Shown here: piece by piece, positions 52,406-62,587 of the stretch
Position numbering within the stretch: position 1 is the first letter of the stretch
Layout of the letters: each line of letters opens with the position of its first letter
Assembly (NCBI GenBank): GCA_050185195.1
Contig: JBFWZQ010000013.1
Span: forward strand, 1-64,000
Length of the DNA: 64,000 nucleotides
Source: CADEFQ01 sp050185195
Lineage (GTDB): Bacteria > Pseudomonadota > Gammaproteobacteria > Steroidobacterales > Steroidobacteraceae
Direction: 5' to 3'
Translations under genes and position numbers: made by a program
The notes under the pieces: generated by a model
Told to the model about the DNA's origin: nothing
Seen by the model: only the letters and a program-made list of their open reading frames with translations
The model's database searches: none

Positions 52406-54666
52406 TGCTGTCGTCCGAACTCGAACTCTGCCTGAACGAGGCCTTCCGCGAGGCGCGCGACGCCCGCCACGAGTTCCTGACGGTCGAGCATCTGCTCGCT
52501 TGCATCCTCGGGGCCGCGCGGGTGCGCGAAGTGCTGCGCGCCTGCGGCGCCGACCTCGAAAAACTGAAGGCCGAGCTGCAGGCGCACGTCTCCGAGGCAA
52601 CCCCGCGGTTGCCCGAGGGCGACGATCGTGAGGTGCAGCCGACGCTCGGCTTCCAGCGAGTCCTGCAGCGCGCGGTGTTCCACGTGCAGTCGAGCGGCAA
52701 GAAGGAAGTCGGCGTCGCAAACGTGCTGGTGGCGATCTTCAGCGAAAAGCAGAGCCATGCCGTCTACCTGCTGAACCGCCAGGGCGTGAACCGGCTCGAT
52801 GTCGTCAATTACGTCTCGCATGGACTGTCGAAGATCGCGGACGAAAAGACCGACAAGGATCCCGAGGCGGCCGATGGCGAGCGCGAGGCGGACGGCGGGG
52901 CGCTCGAGAAGTACACGACGAACCTCAATCGCCAGGCCGAAAGCGGCCGCATCGACCCGCTGATCGGCCGCCAGCTCGAGGTCGAGCGCACGATCGAGAT
53001 CCTGTGCCGCCGCCGCAAGAACAACCCGCTGTACGTCGGCGAGGCTGGCGTCGGCAAGACAGCCATCGCCGAGGGGCTCGCGCGCCTCATCGTGGAGAAA
53101 AAGGTGCCCGACGTGCTGGCCGGCAGCACGATCCATGCGCTCGACATGGGCGCGCTGATCGCGGGCACCAAGTACCGGGGCGATTTCGAGAAGCGCCTGA
53201 AGGCCGTGATCGCCGAGCTGAAGAAGCAGCCGGGCGCGATCCTCTTCATCGACGAGATCCACACCGTGATCGGCGCGGGCGCGGCATCCGGTGGCGTGAT
53301 GGACGCCTCGAACCTGATCAAGCCCGTCCTGACGAATGGCGAGATCCGCTGCATCGGCTCGACGACCTACCAGGAATTCCGTGGCATCTTCGAGAAGGAC
53401 CACGCGCTCGCGCGGCGCTTCCAGAAGATCGATGTCGTCGAGCCGAGCGTCGCCGAGACGATCGACATCCTGCGGGGCCTGAAGGCGCGCTTCGAGGAGC
53501 ACCACGCCGTCCGGTACACGGACGAGGCGCTGTGCGCCGCCGCGGAGCTCGCGGCACGCCACATCAATGAACGCCACATGCCCGACAAGGCGATCGACGT
53601 GGTCGACGAGGCGGGCGCGCGGCTGCGCCTGAAGCCGGCCGCGGAGCGCGAGGAAACGGTCGAAGTGCGGCACATCGAGGAAGTGGTGGCACGCATCGCG
53701 CGCATCCCGGCGAAGAACGTCTCGACCACCGACCGCGAGGTGCTGCGCAACCTCGAGCGCAACCTCAAGCTCGTGATCTTCGGGCAGGACCGGGCGATCG
53801 AGACCCTGTCCGCGGCGATCAAGATGGGCCGCTCGGGGCTCGGCGACCAGCGCAAGCCCACGGGCAGCTTCCTGTTCGCAGGCCCCACCGGGGTCGGCAA
53901 GACCGAGGTCACGCGCCAGCTCGCCATCGCGCTCGGCGTCGAATTCATCCGCTTCGACATGTCCGAATACATGGAGCGCCACACCGTCTCGCGCCTGATC
54001 GGCGCGCCGCCGGGTTATGTCGGCTTTGACCAGGGCGGGCTGCTGACCGAGACGATCACGAAGCATCCGCACTGCGTGCTGCTGCTCGACGAGGTCGAGA
54101 AGGCGCACCCGGATGTCTTCAACCTGCTGCTGCAGGTGATGGACCACGGCACGCTCACCGACAACAACGGCCGCAAGGCCGATTTCCGCCACGTCACCAT
54201 CGTCATGACGACGAACGCCGGGGCGCAGGAAATGAACCGGCCGTCGATCGGGTTCACCCTGCAGGACAACGCGAGCGACGGGATGGAGGCCGTGCGGCGG
54301 CTCTTTTCACCCGAATTCCGCAACCGGCTCGACGCGATCATCCAGTTCGCGCCGCTCGATGCGCCGACGATCGAACGGGTCGTGGAAAAACTGCTGGTCG
54401 AGGTCGAGGCGCAGCTCGAGCAGAAGCGCGTGCTGCTCTCGATCGACGACGCCGCGCGCCGCTGGATCGCGCAGAAGGGCTACGACCCGAAGATGGGTGC
54501 ACGGCCGATGGCGCGGGTGATCCAGGAGCACATCAAGCGCCCGCTCGCCGAGGAGCTGCTGTTCGGCAAGCTCGTGGACGGCGGCCAGGTGCGGGTCACG
54601 CTGGCGGCGGGCGGCGACGGGCTCGCGCTCGACTGCGCGCCAAACGAGGAGGTCGTGCCGGCGTAG
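52405..54666 (+). CDS. clpA: ATP-dependent Clp protease ATPase ClpA
   Basis: A 753-residue double AAA+ unfoldase partner of ClpP. The N-terminal domain (about 1-145) binds ClpS; AAA1 has Walker A GEAGVGKTAIAEG and Walker B ILFIDEIHTVIG; AAA2 has GPTGVGKTEVTRQ and VLLLDEVEKAHPD. There is no ClpB-type middle domain. It ends 8 bp from the convergent infA gene. Confidence 0.97.
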   Translation: MLSSELELCLNEAFREARDARHEFLTVEHLLACILGAARVREVLRACGADLEKLKAELQAHVSEATPRLPEGDDREVQPTLGFQRVLQRAVFHVQSSGKKEVGVANVLVAIFSEKQSHAVYLLNRQGVNRLDVVNYVSHGLSKIADEKTDKDPEAADGEREADGGALEKYTTNLNRQAESGRIDPLIGRQLEVERTIEILCRRRKNNPLYVGEAGVGKTAIAEGLARLIVEKKVPDVLAGSTIHALDMGALIAGTKYRGDFEKRLKAVIAELKKQPGAILFIDEIHTVIGAGAASGGVMDASNLIKPVLTNGEIRCIGSTTYQEFRGIFEKDHALARRFQKIDVVEPSVAETIDILRGLKARFEEHHAVRYTDEALCAAAELAARHINERHMPDKAIDVVDEAGARLRLKPAAEREETVEVRHIEEVVARIARIPAKNVSTTDREVLRNLERNLKLVIFGQDRAIETLSAAIKMGRSGLGDQRKPTGSFLFAGPTGVGKTEVTRQLAIALGVEFIRFDMSEYMERHTVSRLIGAPPGYVGFDQGGLLTETITKHPHCVLLLDEVEKAHPDVFNLLLQVMDHGTLTDNNGRKADFRHVTIVMTTNAGAQEMNRPSIGFTLQDNASDGMEAVRRLFSPEFRNRLDAIIQFAPLDAPTIERVVEKLLVEVEAQLEQKRVLLSIDDAARRWIAQKGYDPKMGARPMARVIQEHIKRPLAEELLFGKLVDGGQVRVTLAAGGDGLALDCAPNEEVVPA

Positions 54667-54674
54667 CGGGGCGG

Positions 54675-54893
<219 letters not shown>

Positions 54894-54939
54894 GCGTGTT
54901 CCGTGACGAGGGCGCGCGGATTCTCCATAAATAGGGCCC

Positions 54940-55629
54940 TCAGGTCCAGTGCTGCGGTTTTTCCCCCGTACCGAGCCGGGCCAGGCAGGCCGTGAATTCC
55001 CGCCTCGGGAGCGGCCGGCTGCCGAGGCTGCGCAGGTGCGGGGAGGCGAGCTGGCAGTCGATCAGGCCGATGCCGCGCGCGCCGCTGGCCGCTACCAGCG
55101 TCGCGAGCGCGATCTTCGACGCGTCGCGCTCGCGCGAGAACATCGATTCGCCGAAGAACACGCCGCCGAGTGCCACGCCATAGAGGCCACCGACGATCGC
55201 GCCATCGCGCCGGGCCTCGATGCTGTGCGCGAGGCCGAGCGCATGCAGCGCGAGGTACGCGGCACGCATCTCCGGCGTGATCCACGTGCCGCCGCCGGCC
55301 TCGCGGGGTGCCGCGCAGGCATCGATGACTGCGGCGAAGTCGCTGTCGCAGGTGACGGTGACACCGCGATTGCGCAATGCCTTGTCGAGGCTGCGGCTGC
55401 GGCGAAACTCGGCGGGGAACAATACCTCGCGCGGGTCAGGCGACCACCAGAGCACCGGCTGGCCGGGCGAATACCACGGAAAGATGCCACGCCGGTAGGC
55501 CGCGAGCAGCCGCCGCGGCGTGAGATCGCCGCCGGCGGCGAGCAGTCCCGGCGGCTCGTCGAGCGCCTGTTCGGGGTCGGGAAACCAGTCGGGCCCGTCG
55601 GTGGGGGAGAGCCAGGTGATGCGTTTCAT
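54940..55629 (-). CDS. aat: leucyl/phenylalanyl-tRNA-protein transferase
   Basis: A 229-residue transferase that adds Leu or Phe to proteins with N-terminal Lys or Arg, marking them for ClpS-ClpAP. WLSPTDGPDWFPDPEQAL, GIFPWYSPGQPVLWWSPDPR and GVFFGESMFSRERDASK are family hallmarks. The ATG at 55629 overlaps the stop of the upstream acyltransferase gene (ATGA). With clpS and clpA across infA, most of the N-degron pathway lies within 4 kb. Confidence 0.96.
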   Translation of the reverse strand: MKRITWLSPTDGPDWFPDPEQALDEPPGLLAAGGDLTPRRLLAAYRRGIFPWYSPGQPVLWWSPDPREVLFPAEFRRSRSLDKALRNRGVTVTCDSDFAAVIDACAAPREAGGGTWITPEMRAAYLALHALGLAHSIEARRDGAIVGGLYGVALGGVFFGESMFSRERDASKIALATLVAASGARGIGLIDCQLASPHLRSLGSRPLPRREFTACLARLGTGEKPQHWT

Positions 55630-56768
55630 CCCGGCTGTTTCCCTCGAAACGGGACGTGCGCGCGCACGGCCTCGGCGTAGGCATCGACCGAGCGGCCTTC
55701 CCGCTCGAGGTAGTCGGCGATCGCCTCGCGAAACGGCACATCGAAGATCAGGTGCGCGGAGCGGGTCAGCGCCGGCTCGAAGCCGCGGGCGATCTTGTGC
55801 TCCCCTTGCGTGCCGGGCTCGAAGCGCGCGAGGCCCGCCTCGATGCAGTACTCGATGCCCTGGTGATAGCAGGTCTCGAAATGCAGGCTGTGGAAGTCGG
55901 CAGCCGCACCCCAGTAGCGGCCGTAGAGCGTGTCGGCGGAGCGAAAGAAAACGGCGCAGGCGACGAGGGTGCCTCGCCACAAGGCCGCCTTCACGATGAA
56001 GGCCGGCCCGAATTCTCGCGCCGCGTGCGTGAAGAACGCCCGTGTCAGGTAGGGCTCGTGGCCGTGGCGCAGGAACGTATCGCGATGCAGGGCATACACC
56101 GCGTCGAGCCGGCTGTCATCGAGTCGCGCTTCCGTCCAGGTTTCGAACCCGATGCCCATCTCGGCGACGCGCCGGCGTTCGCGTCGCGCCTTCTTGCGCT
56201 TCTCGGCGGTGAAGCTCGCCAGATAGTGATCGAACGACGCGTAGCCCCGGTTGTACCAGTGGAACTGGCAGTCGCGGCGCTGCAGCCAGCCTGCCGCCGC
56301 GAGGGTCGCGGCGTCGGCTTCTTGCGGAAAGAGTACGTGCACGGAGGAGGCGCCGCGTTCCCGCGCCAGGCCCTCGAGTTCCGCGATCAGCCGGGGCGCG
56401 ACGCTCGCGCGGTCGAGGTCGTGGCGCACGAGCAGGCGCGGGCCGGACGCGGGCGTGAAGGGCGCGGCCACGACGAGCTTGGGGTAGTACTCGCGCCCGC
56501 TGCGCACGTAGGCCTGCGCCCAGGCGAAGTCGAACACGAACTCGCCGAACGAGTGATGCTTCAGGTAGGCGGGGGCAGCGGCCGCGAGACCGCGGTCATC
56601 GGCGAGCAGCAGGTGCGCGCCTTCCCATCCCGTGCCCGCGCCGACGCAGCCCGTGCGCTCGAGTCCCGCGAGGAAGGCGTGGCGCATGAACGGCTCGCCC
56701 CCGGGCACCAGCGCGTCCCACTCGCGTGCCGCGAGTGATCCGATTTCGGCGGCGACGCGGCGCTCCAT
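55626..56768 (-). CDS. FemAB/GNAT-like acyltransferase (PF04339 type)
   Basis: A 380-residue soluble protein with two acetyltransferase-like halves, as in the DUF482/PF04339 family often annotated as peptidogalycan biosynthesis protein. HDYLASFTAEKRKKARRERR-like basic motif (around 190-205), YGRYWGAAADFHSLHFETCYHQGIEYC and the EPGTQGEHKIARGFEP segment are conserved in that family. The reaction is unknown; related FemX proteins transfer amino acids from tRNA. It lies between trxB (8 bp gap) and aat (overlap), and aat also uses aminoacyl-tRNA, so a shared use of charged tRNA is possible but speculative. Confidence 0.8.
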   Translation of the reverse strand: MERRVAAEIGSLAAREWDALVPGGEPFMRHAFLAGLERTGCVGAGTGWEGAHLLLADDRGLAAAAPAYLKHHSFGEFVFDFAWAQAYVRSGREYYPKLVVAAPFTPASGPRLLVRHDLDRASVAPRLIAELEGLARERGASSVHVLFPQEADAATLAAAGWLQRRDCQFHWYNRGYASFDHYLASFTAEKRKKARRERRRVAEMGIGFETWTEARLDDSRLDAVYALHRDTFLRHGHEPYLTRAFFTHAAREFGPAFIVKAALWRGTLVACAVFFRSADTLYGRYWGAAADFHSLHFETCYHQGIEYCIEAGLARFEPGTQGEHKIARGFEPALTRSAHLIFDVPFREAIADYLEREGRSVDAYAEAVRAHVPFRGKQPG

Positions 56769-56776
56769 CGCCCCGT

Positions 56777-57742
56777 TCAGTCGCCCGGTGAGTCGAAACG
56801 CTCGAGGTATTTGTCCGCGTCGAGCGCGGCCATGCAGCCCGAACCGGCCGACGTGATCGCCTGGCGATATACGTGGTCGGCGACGTCGCCCGCGGCGAAC
56901 ACACCCTCGACACTCGTGGCCGTCGCATCGCCATTGCGGCCGCCCTTCACGCCGATGTAACCGCCTTCCATGGCGACCTGGCCGCTGAAGATCCCGGTGT
57001 TCGGCGAATGCCCGATCGCGATGAAGGCACCGGTGACATCGAGCCGGCGCGTCGCACCGCCACGGGTGGGGACGATCTCGACGCCGTTGACGCCCTGTGC
57101 GTCGCCGACGATTTCGCGCACTTCATGATCCCACACGATCTCGACTTTGCCCGCGCGCTCGCGTTCGAACAGGCGGTCCTGGAGTATTTTCTCGGCGCGC
57201 AGCTTGTCGCGCCGGTGCACGAGCGTCACGTGCGAGGCGAGGTTGGCGAGGTAGAGCGCCTCCTCGACGGCCGTGTTGCCGCCGCCAATCACGGCGACGC
57301 GCTGGCCGCGGAAGAAGAACCCGTCGCAGGTCGCGCAGGCGGATACGCCGCGACCGCGGAAGGTTTCTTCGGAGGGCAAACCGAGGTAACGCGCCGAAGC
57401 GCCCGTCGCGATGATCAGCGCGTCGCAACTGTAACGGCCGCGTTCGCCGGTGAGCACGAAGGGACGCTGCGACAGGTCGGCCGCCTGGATGTGATCGGCC
57501 ACGATCTCGGTGGCAAATCGTTCGGCGTGCTGCTTCATGCGCTCCATCAGCGCGGGGCCCTGCAGGCCTTCGACATCGCCGGGCCAGTTGTCGACGTCGG
57601 TCGTCGTCATCAGCTGCCCGCCTTGTTCGAGGCCGGTGATCAGCATCGGTTTGCGGTTGGCGCGGGCGGCGTAGACGGCGGCGCTGTAGCCGGCAGGGCC
57701 GGAGCCCAGGATGATCAGGGGGCGATGCGTGGGAGTGCTCAT
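56777..57742 (-). CDS. trxB: thioredoxin reductase
   Basis: A 321-residue low-molecular-weight NADPH-dependent flavoenzyme that reduces thioredoxin. FAD-binding GSGPAGYSAAVYAARA is at the N-terminus, the redox-active disulfide is Cys136-Ala-Thr-Cys139, and the NADPH motif VIGGGNTAVEEAL follows. The start MSTPTHRPLIILGSG (57742) matches E. coli TrxB; the longer frame upstream to 57847 is not supported. It is divergent from ftsK. Confidence 0.97.
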   Translation of the reverse strand: MSTPTHRPLIILGSGPAGYSAAVYAARANRKPMLITGLEQGGQLMTTTDVDNWPGDVEGLQGPALMERMKQHAERFATEIVADHIQAADLSQRPFVLTGERGRYSCDALIIATGASARYLGLPSEETFRGRGVSACATCDGFFFRGQRVAVIGGGNTAVEEALYLANLASHVTLVHRRDKLRAEKILQDRLFERERAGKVEIVWDHEVREIVGDAQGVNGVEIVPTRGGATRRLDVTGAFIAIGHSPNTGIFSGQVAMEGGYIGVKGGRNGDATATSVEGVFAAGDVADHVYRQAITSAGSGCMAALDADKYLERFDSPGD

Positions 57743-57892
57743 GTATAATTGCTTTGCGTCAGGCGAGTGGATTCTCGGCGTCGCTACGCCGTTTCCGATG
57801 GGCAGCGGAGTGTACCGTATCCGCGTTGCCGATCGCCTATCTTCCATTTAAAATCAAACGATTGTCGATGAATTTTCATTAGGATTCTTGAT

Positions 57893-60211
57893 TTGGCCGA
57901 CGCCCGTTCCACCCGCCAGCCCACGCGCTTCACCGCGGCCGTTTCGCGCGGGTTGCGCGAGAGCGCGGTCATCGTCGTCGCGGCGCTCGCGCTCGTGCTG
58001 CTCACGGCGCTCGCCACCTACAGCCCGAGCGACCCCGGCTTCTCGTACACCGGTAGCGGCGCCGTGCAGAACCGGATCGGGCCCTTCGGCGCGTGGCTCG
58101 CGGATGTCCTCTTTTTCCTGTTCGGGCGTCCGGCGTTCCTGTTTCCGCTGATGCTCTGTGCGGCGGCCGTCGCGTTGCACCGTGCATCGCGTGACGTGGA
58201 AACGGGCTCGCGCGCCAATTCCGCGGTGCGCGCCTGCGGCTTCCTGCTCGTGCTCGTGACGAGTTGTGCGCTCGCGACGCTGCACTGGGCGCCGCGCGCG
58301 TTGCCGCAGACGGCGGGCGGCGTGCTCGGCAGCCTCGTCGGGGGCGGGCTGGGATCGGCGCTCGGCCTGCTCGGCTCGACGCTCGCGCTGCTCGCGCTCT
58401 TCATGGCGGGCGCTTCGCTCGCCTTCGGGGTTTCGTGGTTCACGATCATGGACCGCATCGGTGCGGCGGCCTGGGGCGCGATCGGCTGGATCCGTGCGCG
58501 CGGCCAGGCGGCGCGCGATGCCGCCGAGGGGCGCGAGCGCAAGCAGGCGCGCAAGGAAACGATCGAGACCGATCAAAAGAAGGCGGCGCTGCGCGTCAAG
58601 CCGCGCATCGAACAGCCGGCGGCCCGCGTCGAGAAGAGCGAGCGTGTCGAGAAGGAACGCCAGGTGCCGCTCTTCGAGCCGGCCAAGGCGGGCGAGCTGC
58701 CGCCGCTGAACCTGCTCGACGATCCGCCGCAGCAGGGCGAGTCCTATTCGCCCGAAGCGCTCGAGGCGATGTCGCGACTCGTGGAACTCAAGCTCAAGGA
58801 CTTCGGCGTCGAAGTCGAGGTCGTGGCGGTGCAGCCCGGCCCGGTGGTCACGCGCTTCGAGCTGCGGCCGGCGCCCGGCGTCAAGGTGAGCCAGATCTCG
58901 AGCCTCGCCAAGGATCTCGCGCGCGCGCTGTCGGCGATCAGCGTGCGCGTGGTCGAGGTGATTCCCGGCAAGTCGGTCATGGGCCTCGAGATCCCGAACG
59001 AGAAGCGCGAACTCGTCACGCTCGGCGAGATCATCAAGTCGAAGGCCTACGACGAACTCGCCTCGCCGCTCGCGCTCGCGCTCGGCAAGGACATCGGCGG
59101 GCAGGCGGTGGTCGCCGACCTCGCGCGCATGCCGCACCTGCTGATCGCGGGCACCACCGGCTCGGGCAAATCGGTCGCGATCAACGCGATGGTGCTGTCG
59201 CTGCTCTACAAGTCGACGGCCGAACACGTGCGGCTCGTGATGATCGACCCGAAGATGCTCGAGCTGTCGGTCTACGAGGGTATTCCGCACCTGCTCGCGC
59301 CGGTCGTGACCGACATGAAGCAGGCGGCGAATGCGCTGCGCTGGTCGGTGGCGGAAATGGAGCGCCGCTACCAGCTGATGGCGGCGCTCGGCGTGCGCAA
59401 CATCGCGGGCTTCAACAAGCGCGTGAAGGAAGCGACCGACGCCGGCAAGCCGATCCGCGATCCGGTGATGACCGCCCGGGCAGCCAACGATCCGACGATC
59501 GACCAGAGCCAGATCCAGGACCTGGTCCCGCTGCCCTACATCGTCGTCATCATCGACGAGCTGGCCGACCTGATGCTGATCGTCGGCAAGAAGGTCGAGG
59601 AGCTGATCACGCGCCTCGCGCAGAAGGCGCGCGCCTCGGGCATCCATCTCGTGCTCGCGACGCAGCGGCCGTCGGTAGACGTGATCACGGGACTCATCAA
59701 GGCGAACATTCCGTGCCGCATCGCCTTCCAGGTTTCCGCCAAGGTCGATTCGCGCACGATCCTCGACCAGAGCGGCGCCGAATCGCTGTTGGGCCACGGT
59801 GACATGCTCTATCTGCCCTCGGGCACCGCGCTGCCGACCCGTGTCCACGGCGCGTTCGTGTCCGACCAGGAAGTACAGCGTGTCGTCGAGGCGCTGAAGA
59901 AGAGCGCACCGCCGGTGTACGTCGACGAGGTGCTGTCGGGCCCGAGTGCGCCGATCCCGGGCCTGCCGGGCGAGGAGGGCGAGGGTGAGGGCGGCAACGG
60001 CGACGCCGAGGCCGACCCGCTCTACGACGAGGCGGTGAAGATCGTCACCACCGAGAGGAAGCCCTCGATCTCCTACGTGCAGCGACGGCTCAAGATCGGT
60101 TACAACCGCGCCGCACGCCTGCTCGAGGCGATGGAGACGGCGGGCATCGTCGGTCCGCTGCAATCGAACGGCGCGCGCGAAGTCCTCGCGCCCGCGCCCC
60201 CGGAGGGTTGA
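57893..60211 (+). CDS. ftsK: DNA translocase FtsK
   Basis: A 772-residue divisome protein that pumps chromosomal DNA and activates XerCD. Four transmembrane segments occupy about residues 25-190, a short charged linker (about 195-280) follows, then the motor with Walker A AGTTGSGKSV and Walker B VVIIDELADLM, and the C-terminal gamma winged helix (DEAVKIVTTERKPSISYVQRRLKIGYNRAARL) that reads KOPS sites. The linker is far shorter than in E. coli FtsK (1329 residues), closer to SpoIIIE-sized forms. The apparent start is TTG at 57893, since no ATG precedes the first membrane segment in frame. Confidence 0.95.
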   Translation: MADARSTRQPTRFTAAVSRGLRESAVIVVAALALVLLTALATYSPSDPGFSYTGSGAVQNRIGPFGAWLADVLFFLFGRPAFLFPLMLCAAAVALHRASRDVETGSRANSAVRACGFLLVLVTSCALATLHWAPRALPQTAGGVLGSLVGGGLGSALGLLGSTLALLALFMAGASLAFGVSWFTIMDRIGAAAWGAIGWIRARGQAARDAAEGRERKQARKETIETDQKKAALRVKPRIEQPAARVEKSERVEKERQVPLFEPAKAGELPPLNLLDDPPQQGESYSPEALEAMSRLVELKLKDFGVEVEVVAVQPGPVVTRFELRPAPGVKVSQISSLAKDLARALSAISVRVVEVIPGKSVMGLEIPNEKRELVTLGEIIKSKAYDELASPLALALGKDIGGQAVVADLARMPHLLIAGTTGSGKSVAINAMVLSLLYKSTAEHVRLVMIDPKMLELSVYEGIPHLLAPVVTDMKQAANALRWSVAEMERRYQLMAALGVRNIAGFNKRVKEATDAGKPIRDPVMTARAANDPTIDQSQIQDLVPLPYIVVIIDELADLMLIVGKKVEELITRLAQKARASGIHLVLATQRPSVDVITGLIKANIPCRIAFQVSAKVDSRTILDQSGAESLLGHGDMLYLPSGTALPTRVHGAFVSDQEVQRVVEALKKSAPPVYVDEVLSGPSAPIPGLPGEEGEGEGGNGDAEADPLYDEAVKIVTTERKPSISYVQRRLKIGYNRAARLLEAMETAGIVGPLQSNGAREVLAPAPPEG

Positions 60212-60855
60212 TGCGCGCACTCCTGCTCGGTTGCGTGGGCCTCGCGCTCACGCTAGGCGGGCCGCGGTCCATGGCGGCGAATGCGCCGTCGACGGCGCTC
60301 GACCGCTTTCTCGCGGGCCTCACGACGCTGCGCGCCGGGTTCACGCAGCGTGTGGTCGATGCGCGCGGGGTCACCGTGCAGGAAGCCGAGGGCCGGCTCG
60401 TGGTGCGCCGTCCAGGACGCTTCCGCTGGGAAGTGCGGCCGGTGGGAGCCGAGGGCGGCCAGGTGCTGGTGGCCGACGGCCGCAATCTCTGGTTCTTCGA
60501 TCGCGACCTCGAGCAGGCGACGGTCAAGCCGGCCGACGCCACGCTGACGGCAACGCCTGCCATGTTGCTCTCGGGCGCAGGCGATATCCGTGCCGCATTC
60601 GACGTGCAGGCGCTGCCGCGCGCCGGCGGCCTCGACTGGGTGCAGGTCACGCCGCGTGCGAACGACGCCGACTTCGTCGACGCGAAACTGGGATTCGCCG
60701 GCCGCGAACTGCGGCGCATGGACCTGCGCGACAAGCTCGGCCAGTCCGTGAAGCTGGTGTTCGGCAAGGTCACGCGCAACGGCGCGGTGGATGAATCGGA
60801 AGTGCAGTTCACGCCGCCGCCCGGCACCGACGTGATCGGCACGCCGCTGCCTTGA
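60211..60855 (+). CDS. lolA: outer-membrane lipoprotein carrier LolA
   Basis: A 214-residue periplasmic chaperone that carries lipoproteins from LolCDE to LolB. It has a signal peptide (to about Ala23) and the LolA core (LTTLRAGFTQRVVDARG, GRFRWEVRP, and the C-terminal LFGKVTRNGAVDESEVQFTPP-type segment). The ATG at 60211 overlaps the ftsK stop (TGATG) and follows GGAGGG. The ftsK-lolA-rarA-serS order is widely conserved in Gammaproteobacteria. Confidence 0.94.
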   Translation: MRALLLGCVGLALTLGGPRSMAANAPSTALDRFLAGLTTLRAGFTQRVVDARGVTVQEAEGRLVVRRPGRFRWEVRPVGAEGGQVLVADGRNLWFFDRDLEQATVKPADATLTATPAMLLSGAGDIRAAFDVQALPRAGGLDWVQVTPRANDADFVDAKLGFAGRELRRMDLRDKLGQSVKLVFGKVTRNGAVDESEVQFTPPPGTDVIGTPLP

Positions 60856-60860
60856 GACGC

Positions 60861-61262
60861 ATGCATCCCTTGCGCTATCGAACGTGGTGGATTGCCGGCG
60901 GCATCCTGCTGGCACTCGCCATCGTGGTGGCCTCGCTCGCGCCGCCCGCGGACCTGCCGAAAGTGCAGCTGTGGGACAAGTTCGAGCACGCGTTCGCCTT
61001 CTTCGTGCTCGCGGCCTGGTTTGGCGGCGTGCTGCGGCCCGATCGTTACCGGTGGCTCGCGCTCGCGCTCGTCGCGTTCGGCGTTGCGATCGAACTGGCG
61101 CAGGGCGCCATGGGACTAGGGCGAACGGCCGAACTGCGCGACGTGCTGGCGGACGCATCGGGCATCGTGATCGGCGTGGCCGCGGCGCGGCTCATCGGCG
61201 CGGACGGCTGGATGCGCCGCGTGGAACGCTTCCTCGGCGTCGCGGTACCCGCGGCCGACTGA
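60861..61262 (+). CDS. VanZ-like small membrane protein
   Basis: A 133-residue protein with three or four hydrophobic segments. PKVQLWDKFEHAFAFFVLAAWF is the conserved VanZ-like motif with the acidic-His pair, and AFGVAIELAQ and RDVLADASGIVIG match the same family. VanZ confers low-level teicoplanin resistance in enterococci, but bacterial relatives are mostly uncharacterised envelope proteins. A TTG at 60852 overlapping the lolA stop is an alternative start. It is inserted between lolA and rarA. Confidence 0.8.
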   Translation: MHPLRYRTWWIAGGILLALAIVVASLAPPADLPKVQLWDKFEHAFAFFVLAAWFGGVLRPDRYRWLALALVAFGVAIELAQGAMGLGRTAELRDVLADASGIVIGVAAARLIGADGWMRRVERFLGVAVPAAD

Positions 61263-61268
61263 CGCAGG

Positions 61269-62567
61269 ATGGCTGCTCCGTCCCCTGTCCTCGTGCGGCC
61301 GCTCGCGGATCGCATGCGGCCGCGTTCGCTCGAGGAAGTGGCCGGGCAGGCGCATCTCCTCGCGCCCGGCAAGCCGCTGCGCCAGGCGCTCGAGGGCGGC
61401 CAGCTCCACTCGCTCATCCTCTGGGGGCCGCCGGGCACTGGCAAGACCACTCTCGCGCGCCTCATCGCGCAGCGCGCCGATGCGGAGTTCATCGCGCTGT
61501 CGGCGGTGCTCGCGGGCGTGAAGGATGTGCGGGCGGCGGTGGAGCAGGCGAAGGCAGCGCGGGCGTTGTCCGGTCGCGCGACGGTGCTCTTCCTCGACGA
61601 GGTGCACCGTTTCAACAAGGCGCAGCAGGACACCTTCCTGCCTTTCCTCGAGGACGGCACGCTCACCTTCATCGGCGCGACGACCGAGAATCCATCCTTC
61701 GAGGTCGTGGGCGCGCTGCTTTCCCGGGCGCGTGTCTACGTGCTGAAGCCGCTGCAACCCGAGGCCATCGCGCAAATGCTGCGCACGGCACTCGCGGACG
61801 GGGAGCGGGGCCTCGGCGCCGAAGCGCTGGCGATCGAGGCAGACGCCCTCTCGCTACTGTCACAGGCGGCCGACGGCGATGCGCGCCGCGGCCTCAACAT
61901 GCTCGAACTGGCGGCCAGCCTTGCGCAGGATGGCCGCATCACCCTGGCCGCGGCCCGCGACGTCGCGAGCGGCGGACGGCGTCGTTACGACAAGGGCGGC
62001 GAGCAGTTCTACGACCAGATTTCGGCCCTGCACAAGGCGGTGCGCGGCACCGATCCGGACGCGGCGCTCTACTGGCTCTGCCGCATGCTCGACGGCGGTT
62101 GCGATCCGCTCTATGTCGCGCGCCGGGCGCTGCGCATGGCGGTCGAGGATGTCGGGCTCGCCGATCCGCGCGCGATCGCCATCGCTCGTGACGCCTGGGA
62201 TACGTATGACCGCCTCGGCAGCCCGGAGGGCGATCTCGCGATCGCGACGGCGATCGTCTATCTCGCCTGCGCGCCGAAGAGCAATGCCGTCTACGTCGCG
62301 ATGGGCGAGGCGAAGGCGGATGTCGAGGCATACGGCACGCTCGACGTGCCGCTGCGCCTGCGCAACGCGCCCACGCGGCTGATGAAGCAACTCGACTACG
62401 GCAAGGGTTACCGCTACGCGCACGACGAGCCCGGCGCGTTCGCCGCCGGCGAGCGATACCTGCCCGACGAATTGCCCGATCGCCGATACTATCGGCCCGT
62501 GCCGCGCGGCCTCGAGATCAAGATTGGCGAGGCGCTCGCGCGCTTGCGCAAGACCCCGTCCGGCTGA
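61269..62567 (+). CDS. rarA: replication-associated recombination protein RarA (MgsA)
   Basis: A 432-residue AAA+ clamp-loader-like ATPase acting at stalled replication forks. Walker A is GPPGTGKTTLAR and Walker B LFLDEVHRFNKAQQD; the C-terminal tetramerisation region includes RMLDGGCDPLYVARR and YLPDELPDRRYYRP. It starts 6 bp after the VanZ-like gene. Confidence 0.95.
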   Translation: MAAPSPVLVRPLADRMRPRSLEEVAGQAHLLAPGKPLRQALEGGQLHSLILWGPPGTGKTTLARLIAQRADAEFIALSAVLAGVKDVRAAVEQAKAARALSGRATVLFLDEVHRFNKAQQDTFLPFLEDGTLTFIGATTENPSFEVVGALLSRARVYVLKPLQPEAIAQMLRTALADGERGLGAEALAIEADALSLLSQAADGDARRGLNMLELAASLAQDGRITLAAARDVASGGRRRYDKGGEQFYDQISALHKAVRGTDPDAALYWLCRMLDGGCDPLYVARRALRMAVEDVGLADPRAIAIARDAWDTYDRLGSPEGDLAIATAIVYLACAPKSNAVYVAMGEAKADVEAYGTLDVPLRLRNAPTRLMKQLDYGKGYRYAHDEPGAFAAGERYLPDELPDRRYYRPVPRGLEIKIGEALARLRKTPSG

Positions 62568-62587
62568 CCCGGATTCCAGGAGATCCC

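Noticed and set aside
57744..57749. TATAAT on the plus strand upstream of ftsK as its promoter
   Set aside because: No matching -35 at 16-18 bp, and it lies about 145 bp from the ftsK start at the trxB start codon; not enough support to call.
57854..60220. A 788-residue minus-strand open frame opposite ftsK
   Set aside because: Antisense shadow with His/Arg/Asp-rich low-complexity sequence; FtsK on the plus strand is unambiguous.
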